DNA of 5,882 nucleotides from Collinsella sp. (GCA_019414345.1 DXMF01000042.1:1-5882); one strand, 5' to 3'. Shown: positions 1 to 4,994, counted from the stretch's first letter. Numbers and translations: made by a program. The notes: generated by a model not told the origin, from the letters alone.

Positions 1-55
1 GGGGGGGGGCGGCCGCAGTCTGTCTCGACCACGCATCCCAAAGAAACTAAGTCGT
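1..55. repeat. Terminal direct repeat: assembly overlap of a circular molecule (left copy)
   Basis: These 55 bases are identical to 5828-5882. A perfect repeat placed exactly at both ends of a contig is the usual sign of a circular molecule assembled from k-mers; 55 is a common k value, which is inference. One copy should be removed, leaving a circle of about 5,827 bp. The repeat starts in a G homopolymer (9 G here, 10 G at 5827-5836) and contains a NotI-type octamer GCGGCCGC at 9-16. Confidence 0.9.
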
Positions 56-496
56 CACTTACCCACGGCCAAAGCCGCGCAGCATAACCGCACTCCCAAC
101 CATCGGCACGGAGACCGATGGACGGTCAATCCATCCAGCCGACCCGCCGCCGCCCCTGCCAGGGCAACCCGCACGGCCATCGTCCAGGCACGCTCGCTGC
201 GCTCGCTCTGATGAGGGCCTGCGCGGCCCTCATACACCCGCGTCCAAACGGGATGCACCCTGCCCGCCCTTGGGGAGGAACCTCCTCTCCCTGGATAACT
301 TTTTGAAACTCTCCCAAAAAGTGAAACGTAAAACCCCAGCGGAGACGGGTAGCCCGTAGGAAACCGCGGAGCGGTTTTCATGGGCGTTTTCAGCCCGTCG
401 GAGCGGTGCGGGGCGCTTGTTGGAAGGGCGGTAAATCTTCGATTTTCCGCGCTTTCAATGGGCGCCTGAGTTGACTTAGGGATAGAGTTCGAGCAG
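56..496. other. Non-coding structured stretch downstream of the HTH gene
   Basis: I see no credible gene here; the open frames lack good ribosome sites and have shuffled-looking composition. The stretch holds many inverted repeats: CCATCGG/CCGATGG at 100-121, ATGAGGGCC/GGCCCTCAT (9 bp, loop 5) at 211-233, an 8-bp repeat at 298-322, ACGGG/CCCGT at 344-356, AAACCG/CGGTTT near 362-378, and a stem at 428-450. On the circle it continues 5346-5827, giving one non-coding block. Possible roles are the end of a replication primer region, a single-strand initiation site or a resolution site; none can be chosen from the sequence. Confidence 0.5.
428..450 (-). terminator. Weak hairpin 3' of the HTH gene
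   Basis: GCGG-t-AAATC / GATTT-t-CCGC pairs as a 9-bp stem with one mismatch and a 3-nt loop, about 47 bases beyond the stop of the minus-strand HTH gene. No T-run follows on the minus strand, so it may be a U-less terminator or a 3' stabilising structure rather than a classical terminator. Confidence 0.35.
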
Positions 497-1021
497 TTAA
501 ACGGTACTTTTCGGTAGCAGGTGCTGGGCTTTAATCCTGTCTCGCGTCCAGGGCCAGTGGAACCCTTCCAAACGGCTGCTCAACGCAAGGTCCTCGCGGA
601 GCTGGGCGTTCTCGCGCTTCAGGTCCTCGATGCGCTGTTCGGCCTGCGCGACGGCCTCGACCGCGGCGGCGTCGCGCTTGGCGATCTGGTCGGTCAGGTG
701 CTCGACCTCGCGCTCGAGCGCGGCGATCTGGTCGCGGTACGGCTCGACCTGCGCATCGAGCAGGCCGCGGGCGGCCGCGGGGTCCTCGGGCGCTGGGCCG
801 TCCGACGGCAGCAGCACCGCGGCGAGCGCCGACGCGGTCGCGGGCGGGAGCAGCTGTCGGCCGCGGCGGTCGGACGGGTCGGAAACCGTGGCCAGATCGA
901 GCTCCTTGAGGCGCCGCGCCGCGGTCGATTTGGACACGCCGCAGGCCTTGGCGACCTCGGCGATGGTGGTCAAAGTCGCGGCATCGCGCTTTTCGGTCGC
1001 GTCACGGTCTGATGCGGTCAT
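497..1021 (-). CDS. HTH plus coiled-coil plasmid DNA-binding protein (KfrA/DUF536-like architecture)
   Basis: This is a 174-aa protein starting ATG at 1021 with an SD-like GGAG ten bases upstream. Residues 17-40 (TIAEVAKACGVSKSTAARRL region) form a typical helix-turn-helix; 44-70 look like the end of a small winged domain (SDRRGRQLLPP). A Pro/Asp-rich linker follows at 72-82, then a heptad-rich coiled coil at about 88-150, and a basic tail with FHWPWTRDR at 154-162. This arrangement is known in plasmid-borne repressors and partition or replication accessory proteins such as KfrA and DUF536-type proteins. It likely dimerises through the coil and binds plasmid DNA. A 12-bp motif at its own promoter recurs at 5100-5111, suggesting autoregulation plus an origin or partition site. 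It could also be an unrecognised replication initiator, since no other candidate is present. Function is inferred from architecture only. Confidence 0.8.
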   Translation of the reverse strand: MTASDRDATEKRDAATLTTIAEVAKACGVSKSTAARRLKELDLATVSDPSDRRGRQLLPPATASALAAVLLPSDGPAPEDPAAARGLLDAQVEPYRDQIAALEREVEHLTDQIAKRDAAAVEAVAQAEQRIEDLKRENAQLREDLALSSRLEGFHWPWTRDRIKAQHLLPKSTV

Positions 1022-1080
1022 GGCGGCTCAGCTCCAGTTCAAGTTTACATAAGGCCTATTATTGGCACCTTCATATATCA

Positions 1081-1100
1081 ATCTACCTGCGATTATATCA
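1081..1100 (-). promoter_or_regulatory. Extended -10 promoter of the HTH gene with overlapping operator candidate
   Basis: On the minus strand, TGATATAAT (1100 to 1092) is an ideal extended -10 (TGN-TATAAT), about 70 bases upstream of the HTH start codon. No good -35 is visible, as expected for an extended -10. TCGCAGGTAGAT (1092 to 1081) directly follows and would cover the start site. The phrase TTGATAT occurs twice, 20 bp apart, bracketing it. The placement suits repression by the encoded HTH protein (inference). Confidence 0.6.
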
Positions 1101-1106
1101 AGTCGC

Positions 1107-1132
1107 GGCGGTGAATCGGTTCACAGACCGCC
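1107..1132. repeat. Inverted repeat upstream of the HTH promoter
   Basis: GTGAA (1111-1115) pairs with TTCAC (1120-1124) around TCGG, and outer GGCGG (1107-1111) can alternatively pair with CCGCC (1128-1132). The core GAATCGGTTC (1113-1122) recurs as GATTCGGTTC at 1166-1175 and, inverted, as GAATCGGTGC at 1185-1176. It lies just upstream of the minus-strand -10, where an activator or repressor could bind. Confidence 0.45.
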
Positions 1133-1145
1133 CCATCTCGGCGCA

Positions 1146-1205
1146 TGGCGCGGGTTTTGGGGCGTGATTCGGTTCGCACCGATTCTCGACCCAAAACCCG
1201 CGCCA
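1146..1205 (-). terminator. Long 60-nt hairpin 3' of the exonuclease operon
   Basis: A perfect 16-bp inverted repeat (1146-1161 with 1190-1205; TGGCGCGGGTTTTGGG and its complement) encloses a second stem (1166-1173 with 1178-1185, one mismatch) capped by TCGC. It begins 17 bases past the exonuclease stop codon on the minus strand, so it probably ends or protects the operon transcript. It lacks a following T-run, which is common for hairpin terminators in high-GC hosts. The inner stem carries two copies of the GAWTCGGTKC element, so a protein-binding role is also possible. Confidence 0.55.
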
Positions 1206-1221
1206 GCGCGGCGGTATCGCG

Positions 1222-1932
1222 TCAGAACTTGAAATTCGGGTAAAGCATCTGAATGCCCTCGGGCCCCCGCAGCCGACGCCACTCGGCATCGACGTACTTC
1301 TGCACCGCCAGGCACGCCAGCGCGTCGGCGAGTGAGCCGTGGGCCTCGCTCGTCCACTCGTACTCGGCGATCCGCGCCGCCTCGGTCAACTTGTACCACT
1401 TGTAATCTTCGCGGGCGCTATCCCAGTCCCCCTGGAGTTTGGCGAACTCATACATGGTGTCAGTGATGCGCGGCTTGCGGCCGAAGTTGTACGGCGCGAT
1501 GCGGGCGGCGTCGAGGAACCCGAGGTCGAACCCGACGTTGTAGCCGATGATCTCGTCGGCCTCGCCGATGATCTGGCAGATCTCGGTCGAGTCTGCCCAG
1601 ATGTCGTGGCACTTCGCCACCGACCGTGGGGAGATGCCGTTGACGCGCTGCGCGTCGGGCCATTCCGTTTTGTGCTCGGGCTTGTACTTCCGGTCGAGGA
1701 GGACGTTTCCGTCCCAATCCACAATGCTAAGGCTCAGGATCTCGTCCTCGTTCGGGTCGAGCCCCGTGGTCTCGCAGTCCAGGCAGATGATCTTCTGGCG
1801 CTCCTCGACCTCGAGATAGCCGAAGGTGCCGCCGTCGCGCTTCTTTGTCAGCTTGATGGGGCCGCAGCTCGGCCCGAAGATGTGCGCGGCCTGCTCGATC
1901 TCCTCGGGCGTGCCGTCGATTCGGATCTTCAT
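1222..1932 (-). CDS. DEDDh-family 3'-5' exonuclease (DnaQ-like)
   Basis: This is a 236-aa protein. I chose the ATG at 1932 because GAGGAG stands seven bases upstream; the longer upstream open frame overlaps the previous gene. The three exonuclease motifs are intact: Exo I LDCETTGL (D52, E54), Exo II YNVGFDLGFL (N132, D136) and Exo III HGSLAD (H198, D203), so it is the DEDDh type that uses two metal ions to remove nucleotides from 3' ends. Residues 1-46 form a small extra N-terminal segment (MKIRIDGTPEEIEQ start). There is no polymerase, helicase or BRCT domain, so it is a free-standing exonuclease. It is last in the operon, four bases after the 160-aa gene, hence probably translationally coupled. 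Its role on a mobilizable plasmid is unknown; trimming of replication or transfer intermediates is one idea (inference). Confidence 0.88.
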   Translation of the reverse strand: MKIRIDGTPEEIEQAAHIFGPSCGPIKLTKKRDGGTFGYLEVEERQKIICLDCETTGLDPNEDEILSLSIVDWDGNVLLDRKYKPEHKTEWPDAQRVNGISPRSVAKCHDIWADSTEICQIIGEADEIIGYNVGFDLGFLDAARIAPYNFGRKPRITDTMYEFAKLQGDWDSAREDYKWYKLTEAARIAEYEWTSEAHGSLADALACLAVQKYVDAEWRRLRGPEGIQMLYPNFKF

Positions 1933-1936
1933 GGCG

Positions 1937-2419
1937 TCACTCCTCGCTCGGGGTCCAGTAGACCTCGCCGTCCACGTCGACGCGGTAGATTCCGAGCGTC
2001 GCCCCCGCGATCTCGAAGAACTCGTAGGGGTCCGCCGCGACGCGGCCCGCGTTCGCGAGGCGTTCGGGCATCGCGGCGATGGTCCGCACGAGTCCGCGCC
2101 CGTCATCGGTCGAGCGAGCCGCGGCCTCCCTCGCCGCCCCGAACTCGTCCCCGTCGGCATCGCGGGCGTCCACCGCGGCCTCGCGGTTTTCCGCCGCGTC
2201 GTCTGGGCTGTTCTCGCAGCTCGACCACAGCTCGACCTTGAGCCCGTTCGGGCTCACGCCGAAACATTCCATAGTGATCGCCGCCGACCCGTCGGCGCGG
2301 GTGTAGTAGCTCTCGATTCGCCCGCGGCGGACGAACTCCCCGCGTCTTTCTTCGTCCGTGTAGAAGAGGGCCGCGCCGTCCGCGTTGCGGTAGGCGGAGT
2401 AGTAGACCTTAACGTTCAC
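1937..2419 (-). CDS. Acidic protein of unknown function, 160 aa
   Basis: I do not recognise this family. It starts with GTG at 2419, supported by GGAGG six bases upstream, and overlaps the end of the accessory mobilization gene by 11 bases; its stop lies four bases before the exonuclease start, so the middle position in a coupled operon is firm. The N-terminal 65 residues look folded and strand-rich (VKVYYSAYRNADGAALFYTD; FVRRGRIESYY; AITMECFGV; LKVELWSS). Residues 66-105 are low-complexity and rich in Asp, Glu and Ala. The C-terminal part (110-160: YEFFEIAGATLGIYRVD, then YWTPSEE) looks folded again. No signal peptide, membrane segment or catalytic motif is visible. Overall it is strongly acidic, which would suit a protein-binding or DNA-mimic role, but that is speculation. 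Confidence 0.75.
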   Translation of the reverse strand: MNVKVYYSAYRNADGAALFYTDEERRGEFVRRGRIESYYTRADGSAAITMECFGVSPNGLKVELWSSCENSPDDAAENREAAVDARDADGDEFGAAREAAARSTDDGRGLVRTIAAMPERLANAGRVAADPYEFFEIAGATLGIYRVDVDGEVYWTPSEE

Positions 2420-2738
2420 CGTCGGCCTCCAGAAGCATGCCGACGGCCTCGGCGATCTGTCCGCCGCGGGTGAACGGCTGGCCGTTCGTGTACCGCAGCT
2501 GCTCGGTCAGCGCGACGGACAGGGCGCGGCGGCTGTCCTCGGTATCGAAGGTCATGCCCGCGGTCTGCTCGAGGATCGCGCCGACCTCGACGAGTCGGTG
2601 GGTTCGCGCCTTCCGCTCCGCCGCGGCCCTCTTGCGCTCAAGGTCCCTAATCTCCTTCTTCAGCGCCGCGGCCTCGGCCTTCTTCCGCTCTGCCGCGGCC
2701 TGCTTGCGTGCGATCTGCTCGTCAATCGAAGCCGTCAT
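2409..2738 (-). CDS. Mobilization accessory protein, TraD/DUF3847-like (relaxosome component)
   Basis: This is a 109-aa protein from the ATG at 2738, chosen because AGGAAGGGCGG lies just upstream; the open frame extends to 2846 but that would run into oriT. Residues 8-44 are a charged Ala/Lys/Glu helix, likely a coiled coil. Then comes RKARTHRLVEVGAILEQ (42-58), the recognisable signature of the small TraD/DUF3847 family usually encoded beside MOBQ relaxases. The rest (65-105) is a short helical domain. It is divergent from the relaxase, with oriT between them, as is typical. It likely assists the relaxase at oriT (family knowledge). It is the first gene of the operon and its TAA overlaps the next start by 11 bases. 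Family assignment is fairly sure; the exact role is not. Confidence 0.8.
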   Translation of the reverse strand: MTASIDEQIARKQAAAERKKAEAAALKKEIRDLERKRAAAERKARTHRLVEVGAILEQTAGMTFDTEDSRRALSVALTEQLRYTNGQPFTRGGQIAEAVGMLLEADGER

Positions 2739-2770
2739 ATCTGACCGCCCTTCCTGCTCGTTACGGTTTG

Positions 2771-2807
2771 TCCTCGCAGGAAAATATACCCATCCTCGCG
2801 GTAAAAT
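2771..2807. repeat. Two 15-bp tandem operator-like repeats before the accessory operon
   Basis: TCCTCGCAGGAAAAT (2771-2785) and TCCTCGCGGTAAAAT (2793-2807) match at 13 of 15 positions and start 22 bp apart, about two helical turns. They straddle a minus-strand -10-like TATATT (2788 to 2783). This looks like a pair of repressor sites controlling the accessory operon, perhaps bound by the accessory protein, the relaxase or the HTH protein. The TCGCAGG core also occurs in the shared 12-bp motif at 1081 and 5100. Confidence 0.5.
2783..2788 (-). promoter_or_regulatory. Candidate -10 of the accessory/exonuclease operon
   Basis: On the minus strand TATATT (2788 to 2783) lies 45 bases before the ATG at 2738. 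The region is an AT-rich island in GC-rich surroundings. No clear -35 is seen 16-18 bases upstream, so this is a modest call supported mainly by position and the flanking repeats. Confidence 0.4.
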
Positions 2808-2825
2808 TACGCGGGCAGGGTATAT

Positions 2826-2879
2826 CACTTCTTTAGAAGTGCGCACTTAGCACCACTTTTGCCGCGGCAAAAGTGGTGC
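2826..2879 (-). other. oriT: oriT candidate with MOBQ-type nick site
   Basis: A perfect 30-bp palindrome (2850-2879, arms GCACCACTTTTGCC / GGCAAAAGTGGTGC) is followed on the minus strand by TAAGTGCGCACT (2849 to 2838). This matches the layout known for MOBQ origins such as RSF1010/R1162 and pIP501: an inverted repeat immediately followed by TAAxTGCG/CCCT. The predicted nick is between 2842 and 2841 on the minus strand. A second 7-bp inverted repeat (2826-2841) lies on the other side. Transfer would then bring in the accessory operon first and the relaxase gene last. The location between accessory gene and relaxase agrees. Confidence 0.72.
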
Positions 2880-3085
2880 GTTACGTGCGGTCCTGCGGAC
2901 AGCCCTACGCCCCAGCCGCCGCGCCCGTTCGCCTTGGGCGGCTCACGTGTACGGCGGCGGGGCTGCGCGGTCGCATCCGCTCCCTTGCGCTCCGCTCCGC
3001 GGGCACCGTTCACCGACCGCGGCTCACGGTGCCACGCTGCGCTGCGCGGGTCGCGTCCGCGACCCTTGCCTGAAAGGAACTCGCT
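2880..3085 (+). promoter_or_regulatory. GC-rich relaxase leader with hairpins
   Basis: This stretch of about 200 bases between oriT and the relaxase has no credible gene of its own. It contains GCACCGT (3003-3009) pairing with ACGGTGC (3026-3032), and a perfect GGGTCGC/GCGACCC hairpin (3048-3065) ending just eight bases before the ribosome site AAAGGA (3073-3078). The latter could modulate relaxase translation or transcription. I cannot point to a clear -10/-35 here. Confidence 0.45.
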
Positions 3086-4507
3086 ATGGCCATCTACCAC
3101 CTCAACGCCCGCGGCTGCTCGCCCTCTACTGGCGCGGGCGCGGTCCGCAAGGCCGCCTATCAGTCTGGGCAGGCGCTCGTGGAGGAGCGGTCTGGCCAGC
3201 TCTGCGACTATGCACGCAAGGAGCGCGTCACGGCCCAGGGCCTTGCCCTGCCCGCCGCCGCGCCGCCCGTCGACCGCGGGGCCCTCTGGAACGAGGCCGA
3301 GCGCGTCTGGGCCGAGGCGGGCGGGGGCAAGGAGCTCGTGGCCAAGCGCTTCGAGTTCGCCCTTCCCGTCGAGCTGGACGAGCGCGGGCGGCTCGCCTGC
3401 GTGCGCGACTTCTGCGCACTGTTCCCGACCAAGGCGTGCGACTGGGCGATCCACGACGACGGCCGCGGCGGAAACCCGCACGCCCACGTGCTGGTGTCCG
3501 CGCTCGACCTCGGCGCGGAGGGATTCGTGCCCCGCACCAAAGCGCAGAAGGGCCAGAGCTGGTACCTCGTCCAGAACGACGGCGGCGAGCGCATCGCGGT
3601 CCCCGCGACGGGCTGGGCCGCGGCCAAGGCCGCGGGCTGGCAGAAGGTCTACAACTTCACGGACGGCAAGCGCCGCACCATGAAGCAGGCCAAGGCCGAT
3701 GGTCTGGGCACCAAGGACCGCGTCAGCAAGAGCCCCGTGAAGATGCACCGCACGGACGGGGGCGGGCGCAGCGCCCGCGAGGTCGAGAAGGAGCAGCTGG
3801 TCGAGGTCCGCGCGGCCTGGGCGAGCATCGCGAACAGGCACCTCGCGGCGCACGCCGCGGCCACGGGTACCGCGGCTGTGGCCATAGACCATCGCTCTAA
3901 TAAAGATAGGGGCTTAGAGGAACAGCCGACCGTCCACGAGGGCGGCGCGGGCCTGATCGGCCACGACGACCGCGTGAAGCTCAACAAGGAGATACGTGAG
4001 CGCAACGCCCGCCTGCGCGTCCTGCGCTCCGAGCTGCAGAACGAGGGCGCCGCCCTCGAGCGGCTGCAGCAGGAGATCGCCGACCTCGAGCGCAAGCGCC
4101 GCACCGCGGAGCACTCTTGGCAGTCGCGCCCCCGCAAGGGCGAGCGCCAGCGCAAGGCCGCGCTCGCCAAGCGCCGCCGCTCGGCTATGGCCACCGCCGC
4201 GGCGGCTACCGCGGCAAGGCAGCGCGCGACCGCCGCGGCAGCGGACCAGACCGACACCCGCGCCGAGCTGCTGGTGCAGTTGGGCGAGCAGATAGCCGCG
4301 CTCGACCTCAAAATCAGGACGCTGCAGGGCGGCAACAGCGCCCTGATGCTGTCTGGGCCCCTGCTCGAAGCCGCCAAGCTGGGCATCGAGCGCAAGAAGC
4401 TGGAGGCCGAGAGGGCGCGTCTCGCGGGCGAGGACACCGCGCCGCGCAAGCCCGAGCCACCACGGCCCGATCAGAACCGCCCCCGCGGCCACAAGCCCAA
4501 GCACTAG
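3086..4507 (+). CDS. mobA: MobA/MobL-family (MOBQ) relaxase
   Basis: This is a 473-aa protein; ATG at 3086 follows AAAGGA with a 7-base spacer. It nicks oriT and stays covalently bound to the 5' end during conjugative mobilization. Motif I is at the N terminus (MAIYHLNARGCSPS... KAAYQSGQ) with Y25 the likely nucleophile. KRFEFALPVEL (87-97) is the conserved glutamate region. HDDGRGGNPHAHVLVS (123-138) holds the metal-binding histidines H123, H132 and H134. IDHRSNKDRGLEEQPTVHEG (267-286) is the typical motif closing the relaxase domain. After it comes a long Arg/Ala/Glu-rich coiled-coil region (about 296-450) and a basic Pro-rich tail. There is no helicase or primase domain and no type IV secretion genes, so the plasmid is mobilizable, not self-transmissible. 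The gene symbol reflects the family. Confidence 0.93.
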   Translation: MAIYHLNARGCSPSTGAGAVRKAAYQSGQALVEERSGQLCDYARKERVTAQGLALPAAAPPVDRGALWNEAERVWAEAGGGKELVAKRFEFALPVELDERGRLACVRDFCALFPTKACDWAIHDDGRGGNPHAHVLVSALDLGAEGFVPRTKAQKGQSWYLVQNDGGERIAVPATGWAAAKAAGWQKVYNFTDGKRRTMKQAKADGLGTKDRVSKSPVKMHRTDGGGRSAREVEKEQLVEVRAAWASIANRHLAAHAAATGTAAVAIDHRSNKDRGLEEQPTVHEGGAGLIGHDDRVKLNKEIRERNARLRVLRSELQNEGAALERLQQEIADLERKRRTAEHSWQSRPRKGERQRKAALAKRRRSAMATAAAATAARQRATAAAADQTDTRAELLVQLGEQIAALDLKIRTLQGGNSALMLSGPLLEAAKLGIERKKLEAERARLAGEDTAPRKPEPPRPDQNRPRGHKPKH

Positions 4508-4509
4508 CA

Positions 4510-4540
4510 GCGCCACGGTGCCCAACGGGCACACTGGCGC
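4510..4540 (+). other. Two-step hairpin just after the relaxase stop
   Basis: Outer arms GCGCCA/TGGCGC (4510-4515 with 4535-4540) and inner arms GTGCCC/GGGCAC (4518-4523 with 4527-4532) form one extended stem capped by AAC, three bases past the relaxase stop. No T-run follows. It probably acts as a U-less terminator or as a 3' stabiliser of the relaxase mRNA. Confidence 0.45.
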
Positions 4541-4585
4541 CGGCCTATGGCCATGACCGTTCGCGGCGGCAATGGTGGTAGGCGT

Positions 4586-4625
4586 AAAAAAACGGTGGAG
4601 CGGCTGCAAAAGAGCCGCCCCACCG
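4586..4625 (-). terminator. Strong intrinsic terminator of the small-peptide mRNA
   Basis: A 13-bp stem with one mismatch (4593-4605 with 4613-4625, 7-nt loop) is followed on the minus strand by seven T (A7 at 4586-4592). There is no U-run on the plus strand, so it serves leftward transcription only. It would end the transcript that carries the 35-aa peptide gene, giving an mRNA of about 320 nt. Confidence 0.75.
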
Positions 4626-4627
4626 GG

Positions 4628-4633
4628 TAAAAT
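4628..4633 (+). promoter_or_regulatory. -10 of the putative antisense RNA
   Basis: TAAAAT is a good -10; the -35 region is poor (TGCAAA-like at 17-bp spacing). The neighbourhood GGGTAAAATC..TTG..GCCGCGAAACCCG is nearly the same as the neighbourhood of the peptide gene's promoter on the opposite strand (GGGTAGAATC..TTG..GCCGCGAAACCCG, 4922 down to 4894). The two facing promoters therefore appear to be an inverted duplication, which supports both. Confidence 0.5.
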
Positions 4634-4639
4634 CAGGTT

Positions 4640-4738
4640 GTGCCGCGAAACCCGCTCCTCAGGTAGTCACACTTTCGGAACGCGGGCAACGCAGGTACAG
4701 TCGAATTGATAGCCCGGTGCCAGCCGGGCTATTTCTTT
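4640..4738 (+). ncRNA. Putative type I antitoxin RNA (antisense to the 35-aa peptide mRNA)
   Basis: The predicted transcript runs from about 4640, seven bases after TAAAAT, to the terminator at 4709-4740, giving roughly 100 nt. It is fully complementary to the 3' UTR of the minus-strand peptide mRNA. It contains CCCGC/GCGGG arms (4651-4655 with 4682-4686) that present a ~26-nt loop. That loop begins with TCCTC, and CCGCTCC (4652-4658) is complementary to GGAGCGG covering the peptide's Shine-Dalgarno site. A convergent, 3'-overlapping short RNA with its own terminator is the known layout of type I antitoxins such as the RatA and fst/RNAII types. The role is inferred; expression is unproven. 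Confidence 0.5.
4642..4692 (+). repeat. 3' half of the fold-back repeat pair
   Basis: GCCGCGAAACCCG (4642-4654) and GCGGGCAACGC (4682-4692) each occur again, inverted, at 4906-4894 and 4890-4880. In the peptide mRNA these become complementary 5' and 3' blocks. The copy here has a 27-base insert between the blocks, against 3 bases in the other copy. Confidence 0.75.
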
Positions 4739-4740
4739 CT
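4709..4740 (+). terminator. Intrinsic terminator, plus strand
   Basis: ATAGCCCGG/CCGGGCTAT is a perfect 9-bp stem (4709-4717 with 4724-4732) with a 6-nt loop, followed by TTCTTTCT. The U-rich tail is only on the plus strand. It would end both the short antisense RNA and any read-through from the relaxase. It lies within the 3' UTR of the opposite-strand peptide mRNA. Confidence 0.72.
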
Positions 4741-4747
4741 CCCTTCG

Positions 4748-4855
4748 CTATCCGTTCTGCTTATATTCCTTCCACCACCAGATCGCGTACAGGACGGACC
4801 GTGTGATGCTGGCCAGATAGGCCGTGGCACGCAGGATTTCAAGAAACAAGTTCAT
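4748..4855 (-). CDS. 35-aa hydrophobic peptide, candidate type I toxin
   Basis: ATG at 4855 is preceded by GGAG with an ideal 6-base spacer. The peptide (starts MNLFLEILRATAYLASITRS, then VLYAIWWWKEYKQNG) is mostly a hydrophobic helix, residues 2-28, with only E6, R9 and R19 charged, ending in a Trp triplet and a polar, basic tail. Short hydrophobic helix plus Trp/charged tail is the usual look of membrane-acting type I toxins (Fst, Ldr, Hok class), though I recognise no specific family. It has its own -10 (TAGAAT, 4919 to 4914), a ~50-nt leader, a ~160-nt 3' UTR and a strong terminator. The antisense RNA and the 5'-3' complementarity support the toxin reading. Alternatives: a small membrane regulator, or chance. 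The clean SD and complete transcription unit make chance less likely. Confidence 0.6.
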   Translation of the reverse strand: MNLFLEILRATAYLASITRSVLYAIWWWKEYKQNG

Positions 4856-4879
4856 AGGCCGCTCCAATCGGGGATCGAA

Positions 4880-4906
4880 GCGTTGCCCGCAGACGGGTTT
4901 CGCGGC
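4880..4906 (-). repeat. 5' half of the fold-back repeat pair (leader of the peptide mRNA)
   Basis: On the minus strand this reads GCCGCGAAACCCG-tct-GCGGGCAACGC. Both blocks are complementary to the 3' part of the same mRNA (4692-4682 and 4654-4642) in the correct antiparallel order, making a possible 24-bp panhandle around the peptide ORF. A local CCCG/CGGG hairpin is an alternative fold. Confidence 0.72.
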
Positions 4907-4913
4907 GGTCAAG

Positions 4914-4919
4914 ATTCTA
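4914..4919 (-). promoter_or_regulatory. -10 of the 35-aa peptide gene
   Basis: On the minus strand TAGAAT is a near-consensus -10; the start would fall near 4907-4910, right at the 13-nt fold-back block. No convincing -35 is seen at 16-18 bp. The same -10 hexamer is used by the RNA unit at 5265-5270. Confidence 0.5.
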
Positions 4920-4994
4920 CCCCACGGGCCACGCGAGTACGACTGCCTGTCCGACGGTCGGCCGTGGCGGTAGCTTCAGCTACTCGGCGTCTGC

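Noticed and set aside
9..16. NotI-type site next to a G-run taken as a cloning adaptor
   Set aside because: The octamer is common in GC-rich DNA, the flanks continue as ordinary plasmid sequence, and no vector genes are present.
55..381. 108-aa minus-strand and 62-aa plus-strand frames
   Set aside because: They overlap each other on opposite strands, have Arg/Gly/Pro-rich random-like composition, and are interrupted by inverted repeats. The GGAG before the ATG at 118 is only four bases away and part of an inverted repeat.
1339..2241. 300-aa plus-strand frame opposite the exonuclease
   Set aside because: It is antisense to a gene with all three DEDDh motifs intact, and its second half is Arg/Pro-rich noise.
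2825..3900. Long frames on both strands overlapping oriT and the relaxase 5' part (355 aa minus, 317 aa plus)
   Set aside because: They are shadows of the relaxase gene caused by high third-position GC; no motifs, no ribosome sites, and they run through oriT or non-coding hairpins.
4547..4630. 27-aa basic frame after the relaxase (MAMTVRGGNGGRRKK start)
   Set aside because: It has no ribosome site, and its stop overlaps the -10 of the antisense RNA and the terminator hairpin. Probably not translated.
4642..4906. Inverted repeats read as insertion-sequence ends around the 35-aa gene
   Set aside because: There is no transposase between them, no target-site duplication, and the repeats coincide with two promoter/leader regions, so an RNA fold-back role fits better.
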